A stretch of DNA of 34,229 bases from Rhodothermales bacterium (lineage in GTDB: Bacteria > Bacteroidota > Rhodothermia > Rhodothermales > Bin80): positions 27,601 to 61,829 of the forward strand of contig JAAXGV010000178.1 of assembly GCA_012271185.1 (NCBI GenBank), read 5' to 3'. Shown here in pieces: positions 18,936 through 27,659 of this stretch. Each line of letters begins with the position of its first letter. Position 1 is the first letter of the stretch. A program made the translations under genes and the position numbers. Under the pieces are notes generated by a model that was not told the DNA's origin, searched no databases, and worked only from the letters and a program-made list of their open reading frames with translations.

Positions 18936-19397
18936 ATGCTGGATATACTGATTCTGGTGCCTGTTGCTGTGGGCTTGCTGACCGGGTGGCGATCTGGCCT
19001 GGTGCGCCAGCTGGTTGGTCTGGCGGGGCTCGCCGCTGCCGTGATTTTGGGGATCAGGTATGCGAGCTCTGTTGGACACCCCATCGTGGACTTTTTGGGC
19101 CTTGGGGCGACCTATGCAAATATTGCGGGTTTTATCGCAGTATTCTGTGGAATTTATCTTGTCGTCGTGATTGTTATGCGCATCACCATGGCCATGGTCG
19201 AGGGGTTTCAGCTCAGGGGACTCAACCACTTTCTGGGAGCTGTTCTGGGAGGTCTCAAGTGGACGCTGATCGTTGGTGCGATACTGATGGGGCTGGAATT
19301 CTGGCATCTGCCGCCACGTGAGCTGCGGGACAACTCGGTATTGTACCCGTACGTGATGCAGGTCATGGACAGCGCGTGGGAGTATTTTGGTGACTAG
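18936..19397 (+). CDS. cvpA: CvpA-family membrane protein
   Basis: MLDILILVPVAVGLLTGWRSGLVRQLVGLAGLAAAVILGIRYA; four hydrophobic segments with CvpA-like N-terminus. Confidence 0.85.
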   Translation: MLDILILVPVAVGLLTGWRSGLVRQLVGLAGLAAAVILGIRYASSVGHPIVDFLGLGATYANIAGFIAVFCGIYLVVVIVMRITMAMVEGFQLRGLNHFLGAVLGGLKWTLIVGAILMGLEFWHLPPRELRDNSVLYPYVMQVMDSAWEYFGD

Positions 19398-19432
19398 TTT
19401 CCCGAAGATGTTCATCTGAAGGTTGGCGGCGA

Positions 19433-22400
19433 ATGATTCCGGTATCGCTGCGTCTTACGAATTTCATGAGCTATGGCGCGGATGCGCCTGTGCTGAACTT
19501 TGAGCAGTTTCATACGGCCTGTCTGTCTGGAGACAACGGTCAGGGCAAGTCTGCGTTGCTGGATGGCATCACATGGGCGCTGTGGGGCAAAGCACGCAAG
19601 CCGGCTGGCCGGGCGAAGCCCGCGCAGGACCTGCTTCGTGTAGGACAGCAGGAGATGCGGGTTGAGTTCGTGTTTGATGTTGAGGCTTCGCGCTATCGGG
19701 TCATACGCTCCTATAATGGTGAGCAGGGGCAGTCGCATCTCGAGCTGCACGGTCGCAGCGAGGCCGGCCAGCGGTATCGGCCGCTGACAGGCACCAACAT
19801 CACGGAAACGCAGCGGATCATCGTCAGCACGGTGGGGCTCGAGTACGACACTTTCATCAACTCCGCGCTTCTCCTGCAGGGACGCAGTAACGAGTTTGCA
19901 AATCGCAAGCCCGCCAATCGCAAGGAGATTCTTGCGCGCATCCTGAACCTTGGGCGCTATGACACGCTGCGGCAGATGGCACAGGATAAAGTCAGCAGGG
20001 CCAGGAGGGCAGCGGAGCAGGCGGACGCTGACATTGCCAGGCTCACCAAGGCGGTGGAGAAGGAGCCGGGGCTGAAGGAAAAGCTGGCGGAACTGCAGGG
20101 CGATATCACAGCAAAGGAGGGAGTGCTAGCGGCTGTCCAGGTGCAGGAGGCCACACTCATACAGCAGCTGGGGCAGCTCCGCGTCCTTCGTGGCCAGGTG
20201 AAGCAGCTGAAAGCCGACCTCGCTGCCATCGATGAGCGCGCCAGAGGATACGGTGATGAGGCGGCGTCAATCGGAGCCAGCATTGCTGAGGCAGAGGACC
20301 TCATAAAGTGTGCTGACGCGATTAAGCGCAAACACCTTCGCTGGAAGATGTTGCAGAAGGAGCGCCAGGATCTGGAAGACAGCGGGCAGCTGCATCGCGT
20401 CCTGGAGCGCAGGCGCGAGGTGAAGCAGAGAGAGCTCGCTGATGTTCGGCACAATGTGGAGCTGCGGCTTACCAGGCTTCGCAACCAGATCGAGGCCAAC
20501 CAGCTTGCGCTGAGCGAGGCCCTGCGTGCGGAGTCAGAGGCTCCCGCCCTTCGGAGGCATCTTGAGGCGGCCCGGGCGGCCAGCCGTAAAGAGCTCAGGC
20601 TGCGCACGGTCAGAGACCGCCTGGAGCAACTCCGGGAGAAGGAGCGCGAGACCCGGAGCAGCATCACCAGGGAGCGTGCCGCGCTCGTCAGTCGCTCCGA
20701 GTCCCTGCAGGAGCGCGTGGTCCAGCTGACACGGACGCTAGGGGAAGGTGCTGCACTGGAGGCCCGGCAGGCCACGCTGCATAAAAAGGCGGCCCAATTC
20801 GACGCCTGCGTGCAAGCACGCGATGCCACGAGCGAGGAAGGGACCGGTCTTGGTGAAAAGATCAAAGTCATAGAGGGCCGGAGGGAAGGCCGTGAAGAGC
20901 AGCGCAGCAAGGCACGAAAGAAGCTAAACTATCTGAGCACTGATACTGCCGGGCAGTGCCCAACCTGCGGGACACAGCTGACGGCCGCACATCGCAAACA
21001 GGTGGACGCGGAGCTGCGAGAAGAGGTGGCCAGCCTGTCTGAGCTGCTGCAGAAGGATCAGGAGCAGATCAGAACGCTCATGCTGCGTCAGGAACGGCTA
21101 CGAAAAACATGGATTGACCAAAACCGGGAAGTGTGGGCGATTGACCAGGCAAAAAAGGAGCTTGCTGCGGTGAACGAGCGGATCGCACAGCAGAACCGCG
21201 ACAGGAGCACGCTAGCCGACACGCAGGCAGAGCTGAGCACACTGCTGCAGCAGGTGAAGGAGAAGGCGTTTGCCTCCGAAGATCGTGCAGTGTTACGGAC
21301 AGTAGAGCGGGAGCTCTCCAAAATCAGCTTTGACGAGCAAGATTTCGAGCGCGTCCGGCACGAGGCAGCACAGGTCCAGCGGTACTCGGAGCGGTTGGAA
21401 TATGTCAACGAGCAGATAGTGCGCAAAGTATCAGTTGTTAGCAGCATCCAGCATCTCGAAAAGCAGGAGCGCCTGCAGCGACGGCAGCTGGATGATGGAA
21501 CGCTGTTTGGCCAGCTTATGGCACAGATCAAGTTCTGTGATGTTCAGCTGCGGGAGGCAGGGTTTGATCCTGCCAGGATGAAGGAGGTTCGCCAGGAGCT
21601 CGCAAAGCTGAGCGATGCTGGAGAGGAGTGGATGCGGCTGAAGTCGGCGTTTGAGAGCCTCAGCAGAATGCAGAGCAGCTTGGCAAAAGTGCGCCAACGC
21701 GCAGATAATACAGCGCGTGAGCGTACTGAGAAAACTGTTCATATCAAACGAGTTCTCGACGAGGTTACGGGAATAAAGGATGTAGAATCCGAGCTGGAGC
21801 GGAGCCGCAAGGAAGGAAAAGCGCTGAAAACCGCGCTGGGAGCTCTGAAGGTGGAGCTTGGTGAGATTCGGGCAAACCTGGCCAAGGCTGTCGAAGATCG
21901 TCGCCAGCTTCGCCGCCGCACCAAGGCGCTGAAAGTATTCCGTACGGAGGCCCAGCAGTACGAGCATCTTGTACGGGCGTTTGGCAGGCATGGCATCCCT
22001 TCTCTCATCATTGAAGAGACGCTGCCGGATGTTGAGCACCGTGCCAATGCGCTGCTGGAGCGCCTGACCGATGGTAAGATGCGGGTTCGCATCGATACGC
22101 TGCGCGACAGCAAGAAGGGGGGCACGATTGAGACCCTTGACATCAGAATCAATGATGAGCTGGGGGAGTTTCGGGCATACGAAACCTATTCCGGGGGTGA
22201 GGCCTACCGGGTAAACTTCGCATTGCGCATTGCGCTATCGCAGCTGCTGGCTGAGCGCAGTGGTGTGCGAGTGCGGTTCCTGGTCATTGATGAGGGTTTC
22301 GGTACGCAGGACCAGGCGGGCATGCAGAATCTCATACAGGCTATTGGCAAGGTCCAGGAGGATTTTGACAAGATCCTGGTTATCACGCACCTCAGAGACG

Positions 22401-22480
22401 TGAAGGAAGCCTTTCCAGTTCGGATCGAAGTTAGGAAACGTCCTGGTGTGGGTAGTCATTTCCGCCTTATTGGTGTGTAA
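19433..22480 (+). CDS. sbcC: SbcC-like SMC-family ATPase (DNA exonuclease subunit)
   Basis: GDNGQGKSALLDGITWALWG (Walker A); long coiled coil with a CPTCG zinc hook; YSGGEAYRVNFALRIALSQLLA (signature); FLVIDEGFGTQD (Walker B). Confidence 0.93.
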   Translation: MIPVSLRLTNFMSYGADAPVLNFEQFHTACLSGDNGQGKSALLDGITWALWGKARKPAGRAKPAQDLLRVGQQEMRVEFVFDVEASRYRVIRSYNGEQGQSHLELHGRSEAGQRYRPLTGTNITETQRIIVSTVGLEYDTFINSALLLQGRSNEFANRKPANRKEILARILNLGRYDTLRQMAQDKVSRARRAAEQADADIARLTKAVEKEPGLKEKLAELQGDITAKEGVLAAVQVQEATLIQQLGQLRVLRGQVKQLKADLAAIDERARGYGDEAASIGASIAEAEDLIKCADAIKRKHLRWKMLQKERQDLEDSGQLHRVLERRREVKQRELADVRHNVELRLTRLRNQIEANQLALSEALRAESEAPALRRHLEAARAASRKELRLRTVRDRLEQLREKERETRSSITRERAALVSRSESLQERVVQLTRTLGEGAALEARQATLHKKAAQFDACVQARDATSEEGTGLGEKIKVIEGRREGREEQRSKARKKLNYLSTDTAGQCPTCGTQLTAAHRKQVDAELREEVASLSELLQKDQEQIRTLMLRQERLRKTWIDQNREVWAIDQAKKELAAVNERIAQQNRDRSTLADTQAELSTLLQQVKEKAFASEDRAVLRTVERELSKISFDEQDFERVRHEAAQVQRYSERLEYVNEQIVRKVSVVSSIQHLEKQERLQRRQLDDGTLFGQLMAQIKFCDVQLREAGFDPARMKEVRQELAKLSDAGEEWMRLKSAFESLSRMQSSLAKVRQRADNTARERTEKTVHIKRVLDEVTGIKDVESELERSRKEGKALKTALGALKVELGEIRANLAKAVEDRRQLRRRTKALKVFRTEAQQYEHLVRAFGRHGIPSLIIEETLPDVEHRANALLERLTDGKMRVRIDTLRDSKKGGTIETLDIRINDELGEFRAYETYSGGEAYRVNFALRIALSQLLAERSGVRVRFLVIDEGFGTQDQAGMQNLIQAIGKVQEDFDKILVITHLRDVKEAFPVRIEVRKRPGVGSHFRLIGV

Positions 22481-22531
22481 CACTGTTGGCGGCGTATCTT
22501 ATGCGCCACCACAGTCCAGACCGCTTGGCGT

Positions 22532-22894
22532 ATGCAGGTCGTGAAGAGTGCTGCCGGGATCCAGAAGCTCTACTATTCCATCGGGGAGATAGCCGAGATG
22601 GTAGGCGAGGAGACGCATGTGCTGCGTTTTTGGGAGACGGAGTTTGCGCAGCTCAGGCCGCGGCGTGACAGGGCTGGCAGGCGCATCTACACACTTGAGG
22701 ATCTTGCCGTGGTTCAGCGTATCTGGCATCTGGTTAAGGTGGACAAGTACACGCTGGAGGGTGCCAAGCAGGTCTTGGCGCGAGCAGGTGAGGGGCATGA
22801 TCGTGCCGCGCTGCACAAGGAGCTGCGGCGGTTGCGGGCTTTCCTGCAGAACATTGAGCGCCAGCTGGGTGTTAACAGCAGGTCCGGGACGTAG
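22532..22894 (+). CDS. MerR-family transcriptional regulator
   Basis: LYYSIGEIAEMVGEETHVLRFWETEFAQLRPRRDRAGRRIYTLEDLAVVQRIWHLV. Confidence 0.93.
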   Translation: MQVVKSAAGIQKLYYSIGEIAEMVGEETHVLRFWETEFAQLRPRRDRAGRRIYTLEDLAVVQRIWHLVKVDKYTLEGAKQVLARAGEGHDRAALHKELRRLRAFLQNIERQLGVNSRSGT

Positions 22895-22961
22895 CGCAGC
22901 CAGGTAGCGCACTTCAATGGGGTTGAAGGGGTCGCGAGTTCGAATCTCGCCGTCCCGACCA
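22885..22961 (+). tRNA. tRNA-Pro (anticodon GGG)
   Basis: Hand-folded cloverleaf: acceptor CGGGACG/CGTCCCG (22885-22891/22951-22957), D-stem GCGC/GCGC, anticodon stem CTTCA/TGAAG with loop ATGGGGT (anticodon 22919-22921), T-arm GCGAG-TTCGAAT-CTCGC, discriminator A, encoded CCA. Confidence 0.96.
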
Positions 22962-23042
22962 CAGTTTCCTTGCCTTTGTGGCGGCGTATTTTACTGATAG
23001 CATATATTCTACAGGCTTTCTGATCATGACCCAGGCAATCGT

Positions 23043-24002
23043 ATGACCGAGAGGCTTTCCGAAGTGCGGCAGGCGTTCCTTCACGATGTGCGGGAATGGC
23101 GGGAGGCAAGCGGGTTTTCGCTGCGGGAGCTGTCCCGCAAGACGATGATCGAGCGCGAGGCGCTAGTGGCGTTCGAGCAGACGGGACACTTTAACAATCC
23201 GATCTTTAACAGGGTCTATCTGCGCTCCATGGCAGGCATGTACGCCAAGAGCATTGGCCTGGATGTTGGTGCTATGCACGAGGCCCTGGACCAGGCGCTT
23301 GACAATTCCTACGACGGAATGCTGGGTCGCCTGCGGCGAGGTGAACCTCTCGCAATGTCGGACAAGATTGAGCAGAAAGTACCAGCAGCGACAGCATCGG
23401 AAAAGCCCAGACCCAGTGACCCGGGCCCTTCCGTTGGGGTCAGGCGTCCGCGTAGAAGCCCATACAGACATCGTCGGCCTCACTTCAATGCTCGGAACAC
23501 GCTGGTAGGAGGCGGCGCGCTGGTGGGCATCCTCGTGGTCATTGCTGCTCTGGTTTTTGTCTTGCGTCCCAACCAGCAGATATTGCCGGCCGAAGGCGAG
23601 TTGCAGCTGCCGACAGCCTTGGAGGATACAGCAGCAACGGACCAGGTTGCACTTTCCGACTCGTTCTATGTCATTGTTCACGCTGCAAGGCAAAAAATCG
23701 AGGGTGCTGCCGTCATCACGGACGATGAAGAGGAACGCAGGTGCTGGATCGAAAGGGGGGAGGCCAAGGCGTTTGCAGTCAATGACAGTCTGAGGGTTCA
23801 GGGCCGCCTGGGCCGGATGCGTCTGTATGCTGCAGGTTACGAGGTTCCTGTTGACACGGCGGGGGCTTCCCTGGTCGTTACACGGTCGCAGATTGAGGCG
23901 GCTGACTGGGCGGTGGCACCGGTCGTTGCGATCATTGACACGGTCAGTCTGGATCCTGCCCATGGCTGTGGGCGCGTGCAGCCATCAGCAGTGCTCCCAT
24001 GA
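23043..24002 (+). CDS. RodZ-like protein: N-terminal HTH, single TM, C-terminal DUF4115-like domain
   Basis: VREWREASGFSLRELSRKTMIEREALVAFEQTGHFNNPIFNRVYLRSMAGMYAKSIGLD; TM LVGGGALVGILVVIAALVFVLR; C-terminal CWIERGEAKAFAVNDSLRVQGRLGRMRLYAAGYEVPVD. Confidence 0.85.
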   Translation: MTERLSEVRQAFLHDVREWREASGFSLRELSRKTMIEREALVAFEQTGHFNNPIFNRVYLRSMAGMYAKSIGLDVGAMHEALDQALDNSYDGMLGRLRRGEPLAMSDKIEQKVPAATASEKPRPSDPGPSVGVRRPRRSPYRHRRPHFNARNTLVGGGALVGILVVIAALVFVLRPNQQILPAEGELQLPTALEDTAATDQVALSDSFYVIVHAARQKIEGAAVITDDEEERRCWIERGEAKAFAVNDSLRVQGRLGRMRLYAAGYEVPVDTAGASLVVTRSQIEAADWAVAPVVAIIDTVSLDPAHGCGRVQPSAVLP

Positions 24003-24843
24003 GCGGTGCGCCGTGGCTCAGTGCAGCCGGAACAACGACAGGTGGGCAGGGCAGCGTCGAGTGGAGCACCGCCCGGATGCGGGAAAGCACACGCCCCTGG
24101 TTCAGTCCTATTGATCCGCCTACAATGAGTCGCTCCGGGTCCACCACACTGCAGACTGCCACAGCCGCTTGCGCAAGGTAGTTTTCCGCCTGCTGTACCA
24201 GGTATCCGGCTGTGGTGTCTCCCCGGCGGGCAGCGGCAAAGACTTGTTCGGCTGTGGCATTACTACCCCGAAGGCGACGCCAGGACTCCGCAAGCCCCAT
24301 GCCGGCAGCGGTGCGCTCGAGGCAGCCGTTGGGCCGCCAGTCCCGGTCAAGGTGGGCGGGGTCCGGGATAATGTTGCCAATCTCTCCTGCGCAGTAGTGT
24401 GCACCGCGAACAAGCTCGCCGCCAACAACAATGCCTGCAGCTACGCCGGTGCTGATCGTCATGTATACTGCGGAATGGCAGGCGGTTCCCGCGCCGCAAG
24501 CGGCCTCGGCAAGTGCTGCTGCATTAACATCGTTCTCTATGCTTGCGGGGACTGCAAACTGAGCGCTTAGCAGGGCTGACAGCGGCACCTGCACCCAGCC
24601 GGGAAGGTTGGCCGCATCAAGAACCACGCCACGCTGCACGTCCGTCATACCGGGTACCACGCACCCGAGGGCCGCGATCGTATCGGCGCATTCAAGCAGC
24701 AGTCGCCTGACAAGGGCCAGGACGGACTGGACCCCCGCCTTCGGGGTTGGGGCTGTAAGCTGTTTGAGTATGCGGTCGGGTGCTGCCAGCCGGGCAGTGG
24801 CTACGCGTGTTTGCGTACCACCAATATCAATGCCCGCGATCAG
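23944..24843 (-). CDS. ROK-family sugar kinase/glucokinase-like (N-terminus extended beyond the ORF track; start codon uncertain, possibly CTG)
   Basis: Extension upstream of the track start (24660) encodes LIAGIDIGGTQTRVATARLAAPDRILKQL..., the ROK N-terminal phosphate-binding motif. Then MVPGMTDVQRGVVLDAANLPGW, SIENDVNAAALAEA, ISTGVAAGIVVGGELVRGAHYCAGEIGN. No ATG/GTG/TTG was found in frame just upstream; CTG at 24841-24843. Confidence 0.88.
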   Translation of the reverse strand: MIAGIDIGGTQTRVATARLAAPDRILKQLTAPTPKAGVQSVLALVRRLLLECADTIAALGCVVPGMTDVQRGVVLDAANLPGWVQVPLSALLSAQFAVPASIENDVNAAALAEAACGAGTACHSAVYMTISTGVAAGIVVGGELVRGAHYCAGEIGNIIPDPAHLDRDWRPNGCLERTAAGMGLAESWRRLRGSNATAEQVFAAARRGDTTAGYLVQQAENYLAQAAVAVCSVVDPERLIVGGSIGLNQGRVLSRIRAVLHSTLPCPPVVVPAALSHGAPLMGALLMAARAHSHGQDPD

Positions 24844-24857
24844 TGGAGAAGACGCTC

Positions 24858-25586
24858 TCAGAGCTCGCGAACCCAGATGTTCCGGTATCGGGTCGGCTCG
24901 TTATGGTCCTGAAGCAGCAGCGGGAGCTTGTCCGCATGCGTCTTGTAGGCGGGCCGGCTCCTGTGTCCTGTCGGCCCCGTAAGCACCACACTGTCCTGCA
25001 CCAGGACACCGTTGTGGAGCACGGTTACACGGGCGGGCATGGCCAGATTGCCAGCGTCGTCAAAGTGTGGCCGTCGGAAGATTATATCGTATGTCTGCCA
25101 TTCGCCAGGCGGGCGGCTCGCGTTAATCAGCGGAGGATACTGACCATAGACGGACGCGGCCATTCCATCGGGGTAGGTGGGGTTTTCGTACGAGTTGAGT
25201 ACCTGCACTTCGTACGTGTTCATGAGATACACGCCGCTGTTGCCGCTGTCCTGGCCGTCACCGCTGTTGGGTGTGGCCCACTCGATGTGGAGCTGCATGT
25301 CGCCAAAAGCCTGCCGGGTCATGATCGCTCCGGTGGTCACTTCCATAAACCCGTCTTTGACTGTCCAAGACGCTGCGCGACCATCCCGGTGCTGCCACTG
25401 CGACAGGTCAGAGCCATCAAATAGCACGATAGCATCGGAAGGGGCGCTTCCCATGGACCCAGGCGTAACAACGGGCGGCTGCGGACGGTCCATATCGTGA
25501 ACCTCCCAGGCACTGAGGTCAGGAATCTGGGCCGCTGCCGTTGCAGCCGTCGTGAGCAGCCCGATAAGGATTAGCCTTGCAGTCAT
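24858..25586 (-). CDS. DUF1080 / 3-keto-disaccharide hydrolase domain protein (exported)
   Basis: Signal peptide; AIVLFDGSDLSQWQHRDGRAASWTVKDGFMEV; FGDMQLHIEWATP...GNSGVYLMNTYEVQVLNSYEN; WQTYDIIFRRPHFDDAG; PLLLQDHNEPTRYRNIWVREL. Confidence 0.93.
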   Translation of the reverse strand: MTARLILIGLLTTAATAAAQIPDLSAWEVHDMDRPQPPVVTPGSMGSAPSDAIVLFDGSDLSQWQHRDGRAASWTVKDGFMEVTTGAIMTRQAFGDMQLHIEWATPNSGDGQDSGNSGVYLMNTYEVQVLNSYENPTYPDGMAASVYGQYPPLINASRPPGEWQTYDIIFRRPHFDDAGNLAMPARVTVLHNGVLVQDSVVLTGPTGHRSRPAYKTHADKLPLLLQDHNEPTRYRNIWVREL

Positions 25587-26265
25587 AGCGTCAGCGAAAC
25601 AGTCTCACCCAAGTTACATCACTGCGCGGTAAAAAATCCGGCGGACCGTCTACTCATCAGTCCAGGCGGCGTGGCGCTGCTGGCGACCGCTGTGCGTGGG
25701 ATCGGCTGGGGGTTATACCCTGAGTTGAACCGGTGGCCTGAACTTGTATGATGCGGCAAGTGTCATGGTCAAGCCAGGATGTCCGCACGGGAAGGGGATC
25801 ATACCGGTCGAATCGGCCTGTATGTTTCAGGTGAGGTGCGGTTTACGGGTGGCCAAAGGCGCTATCACGCGAAGGAGCTGGCTCGCAGCGATCCCTTCCG
25901 CTTTGAGCGGAGGCAGCGCCAGTGGCAAAACGACGCGATACCCGGACATTGCACAGCCTCCCATGGCTGGATCAGAGCGTCTGAACCGCTGCTGCATGAA
26001 ACAGATATGCAGTGTGTGTGGTTTGCAAGGGTGCCGCAGCGGTCTCTTTTGGGCGGTGCGACGCCAAGGTCTTCCAGTTTTCTCACGCCAGCATGGCCTC
26101 ATTCCGTCGAGTATTCGTTGCCGGTGGATGCATTTTCTCTGCGACTGCCCGTACTCGAGGCCAGCGAATCAGGCTGCGTCATGGGAGGTACCTTCGGGTT
26201 GTGCTGGTGCCAGTTTCAAATCCTGGAAGTTCCCTTAATTTTCCCGGACACTGAAAAGGATAGCT

Positions 26266-26805
26266 ATGGACAGGCGCGCGGCACTCGAGAGGATCGTATG
26301 GATAATGGGAAGCACATTGTCCGTGTCGACGGCCTCCGGCGTGCTTGGCGGATGTTCGGCAGGTCCTGAGGGCACCGTGTTTGTTGCCCGCACCCTGACG
26401 GGTGATCGGCTGGAGCTGGTGGCTGTGCTTGCTGAGCACATCGTTCCGGCGACAGACACGCCGGGTGCCCGTGATGCGCGTGTGCATGAGTTCATTGACA
26501 ACATGCTGACGGACTTTTACGGGCAGGAAGAGGCGAAGCGTTTCCTGGCCGGCCTGGCCGCCCTGGATGCACGGTCGGTGCGCAGCTACGAGAAAACCTT
26601 CCTTGCGCTGGATGGCACAGCGCAAGTCGCGCTGCTGAGGACGCTGGAAAGCGAGGGCGCACCCTTCTTTGCCACGGTGAAGTCCCTCACGCTCTCTGGA
26701 TATTACACGTCAGAGATTGGTGCCACGGTGGAGTTGCACATAGCACCCTACGGATCGTATCAGGCGGATATTCCCTTTGCACAAGTTGGTCGCACGTGGG
26801 CCTGA
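26266..26805 (+). CDS. Gluconate 2-dehydrogenase subunit 3 family protein (exported)
   Basis: DRR... N-terminal export signal; LELVAVLAEHIVPATDTPGARDARVHEFIDNMLTDFYGQEEAKRFLAGLAALD matches Gluconate_2-dh3 style. Confidence 0.82.
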   Translation: MDRRAALERIVWIMGSTLSVSTASGVLGGCSAGPEGTVFVARTLTGDRLELVAVLAEHIVPATDTPGARDARVHEFIDNMLTDFYGQEEAKRFLAGLAALDARSVRSYEKTFLALDGTAQVALLRTLESEGAPFFATVKSLTLSGYYTSEIGATVELHIAPYGSYQADIPFAQVGRTWA

Positions 26806-26811
26806 CGTTAT

Positions 26812-27657
26812 ATGGACAGAAGAACATTCCTTGGCACAGCTGCGGGACTTGGCGGTGCCGCACTCATTGGTGCCGGCTGCGCGGACGAAGGCGCGAAGCC
26901 GGGGCCGGCAGCACGCTCGATTACTACTGTCGGGCTGCAGCTGTTCACGCTTGCCAGTCTCATGGAGGAAGACTTTGAAGGCACTGTCCGGCAGGTCGCT
27001 GCGGTCGGGTTCAAGGAGGTGGAGTTCGCAGGCTACTTCGGTCGTGATCCGGCAGATGTGCGCAACCTGCTGGATGAGCTGAACCTTGCGGCACCGGCAG
27101 CGCACATCGCCATCGAGGCGCTGCAGTCAGACCTTGAAGGTGTAATTGCGGCGGCCGAAACTGTTGGTCATCACTATATCGTGTGTCCGTACCTTGCAGA
27201 GGATCAACGCTCGCTTGAGCAGTATCGGGAACATGCACGATTCTTCAACGAGGTCGGAACGGCCTGCAAGGAGGCTGGTATGCAGTTTGCCTATCATAAC
27301 CACGACTTCGAATTTTTCGAGACTGATGGGATCATTCCATATGATCTGCTGCTTGCAGATACCGACCCCGAGCTTGTCCAGATGGAATTGGACCTTTACT
27401 GGATAAAAAAGGGTGGGCATGATGCGCTGCGGTATTTTGCTGCGCACCCGGGGCGGTTTCCGCTGTGTCATGTGAAGGACATGGCGGAAGACGGGAGTAT
27501 CACGACTGTTGGGGCGGGCACCATTGACTTTGTGTCTGTATTTGCCCGGAGTGAACAGGCTGGGCTGCGGCACTACTTTGTTGAGCACGACCATCCTGAC
27601 GACCCGTTGGGCACCATTATCCAAGGGTACGCGCATGTGGCCAGTCTGAGGTTCTAG
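26812..27657 (+). CDS. Sugar phosphate isomerase/epimerase-like TIM-barrel protein, predicted exported (Tat-like, lipobox)
   Basis: MDRRTFLGTAAGLGGAALIGAGC; TVGLQLFTLASLMEEDFEGTVRQVAAVGFKEVEFAGYFGRDPADVRNLLDEL; MQFAYHNHDFEF; DLYWIKKGGHD; CHVKDM. Confidence 0.93.
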   Translation: MDRRTFLGTAAGLGGAALIGAGCADEGAKPGPAARSITTVGLQLFTLASLMEEDFEGTVRQVAAVGFKEVEFAGYFGRDPADVRNLLDELNLAAPAAHIAIEALQSDLEGVIAAAETVGHHYIVCPYLAEDQRSLEQYREHARFFNEVGTACKEAGMQFAYHNHDFEFFETDGIIPYDLLLADTDPELVQMELDLYWIKKGGHDALRYFAAHPGRFPLCHVKDMAEDGSITTVGAGTIDFVSVFARSEQAGLRHYFVEHDHPDDPLGTIIQGYAHVASLRF

Positions 27658-27659
27658 GC

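Noticed and set aside
19957-20910. 317-aa Ser/Arg-rich antisense ORF
   Set aside because: Antisense of the SbcC coiled coil; low-complexity Ser-rich translation is expected from the complement of E/A/R/L coiled-coil codons.
25779-26369. 196-aa ORF in the divergent gap running into the Gluconate_2-dh3 gene
   Set aside because: No recognisable domain and it overlaps the well-supported CDS out of frame.
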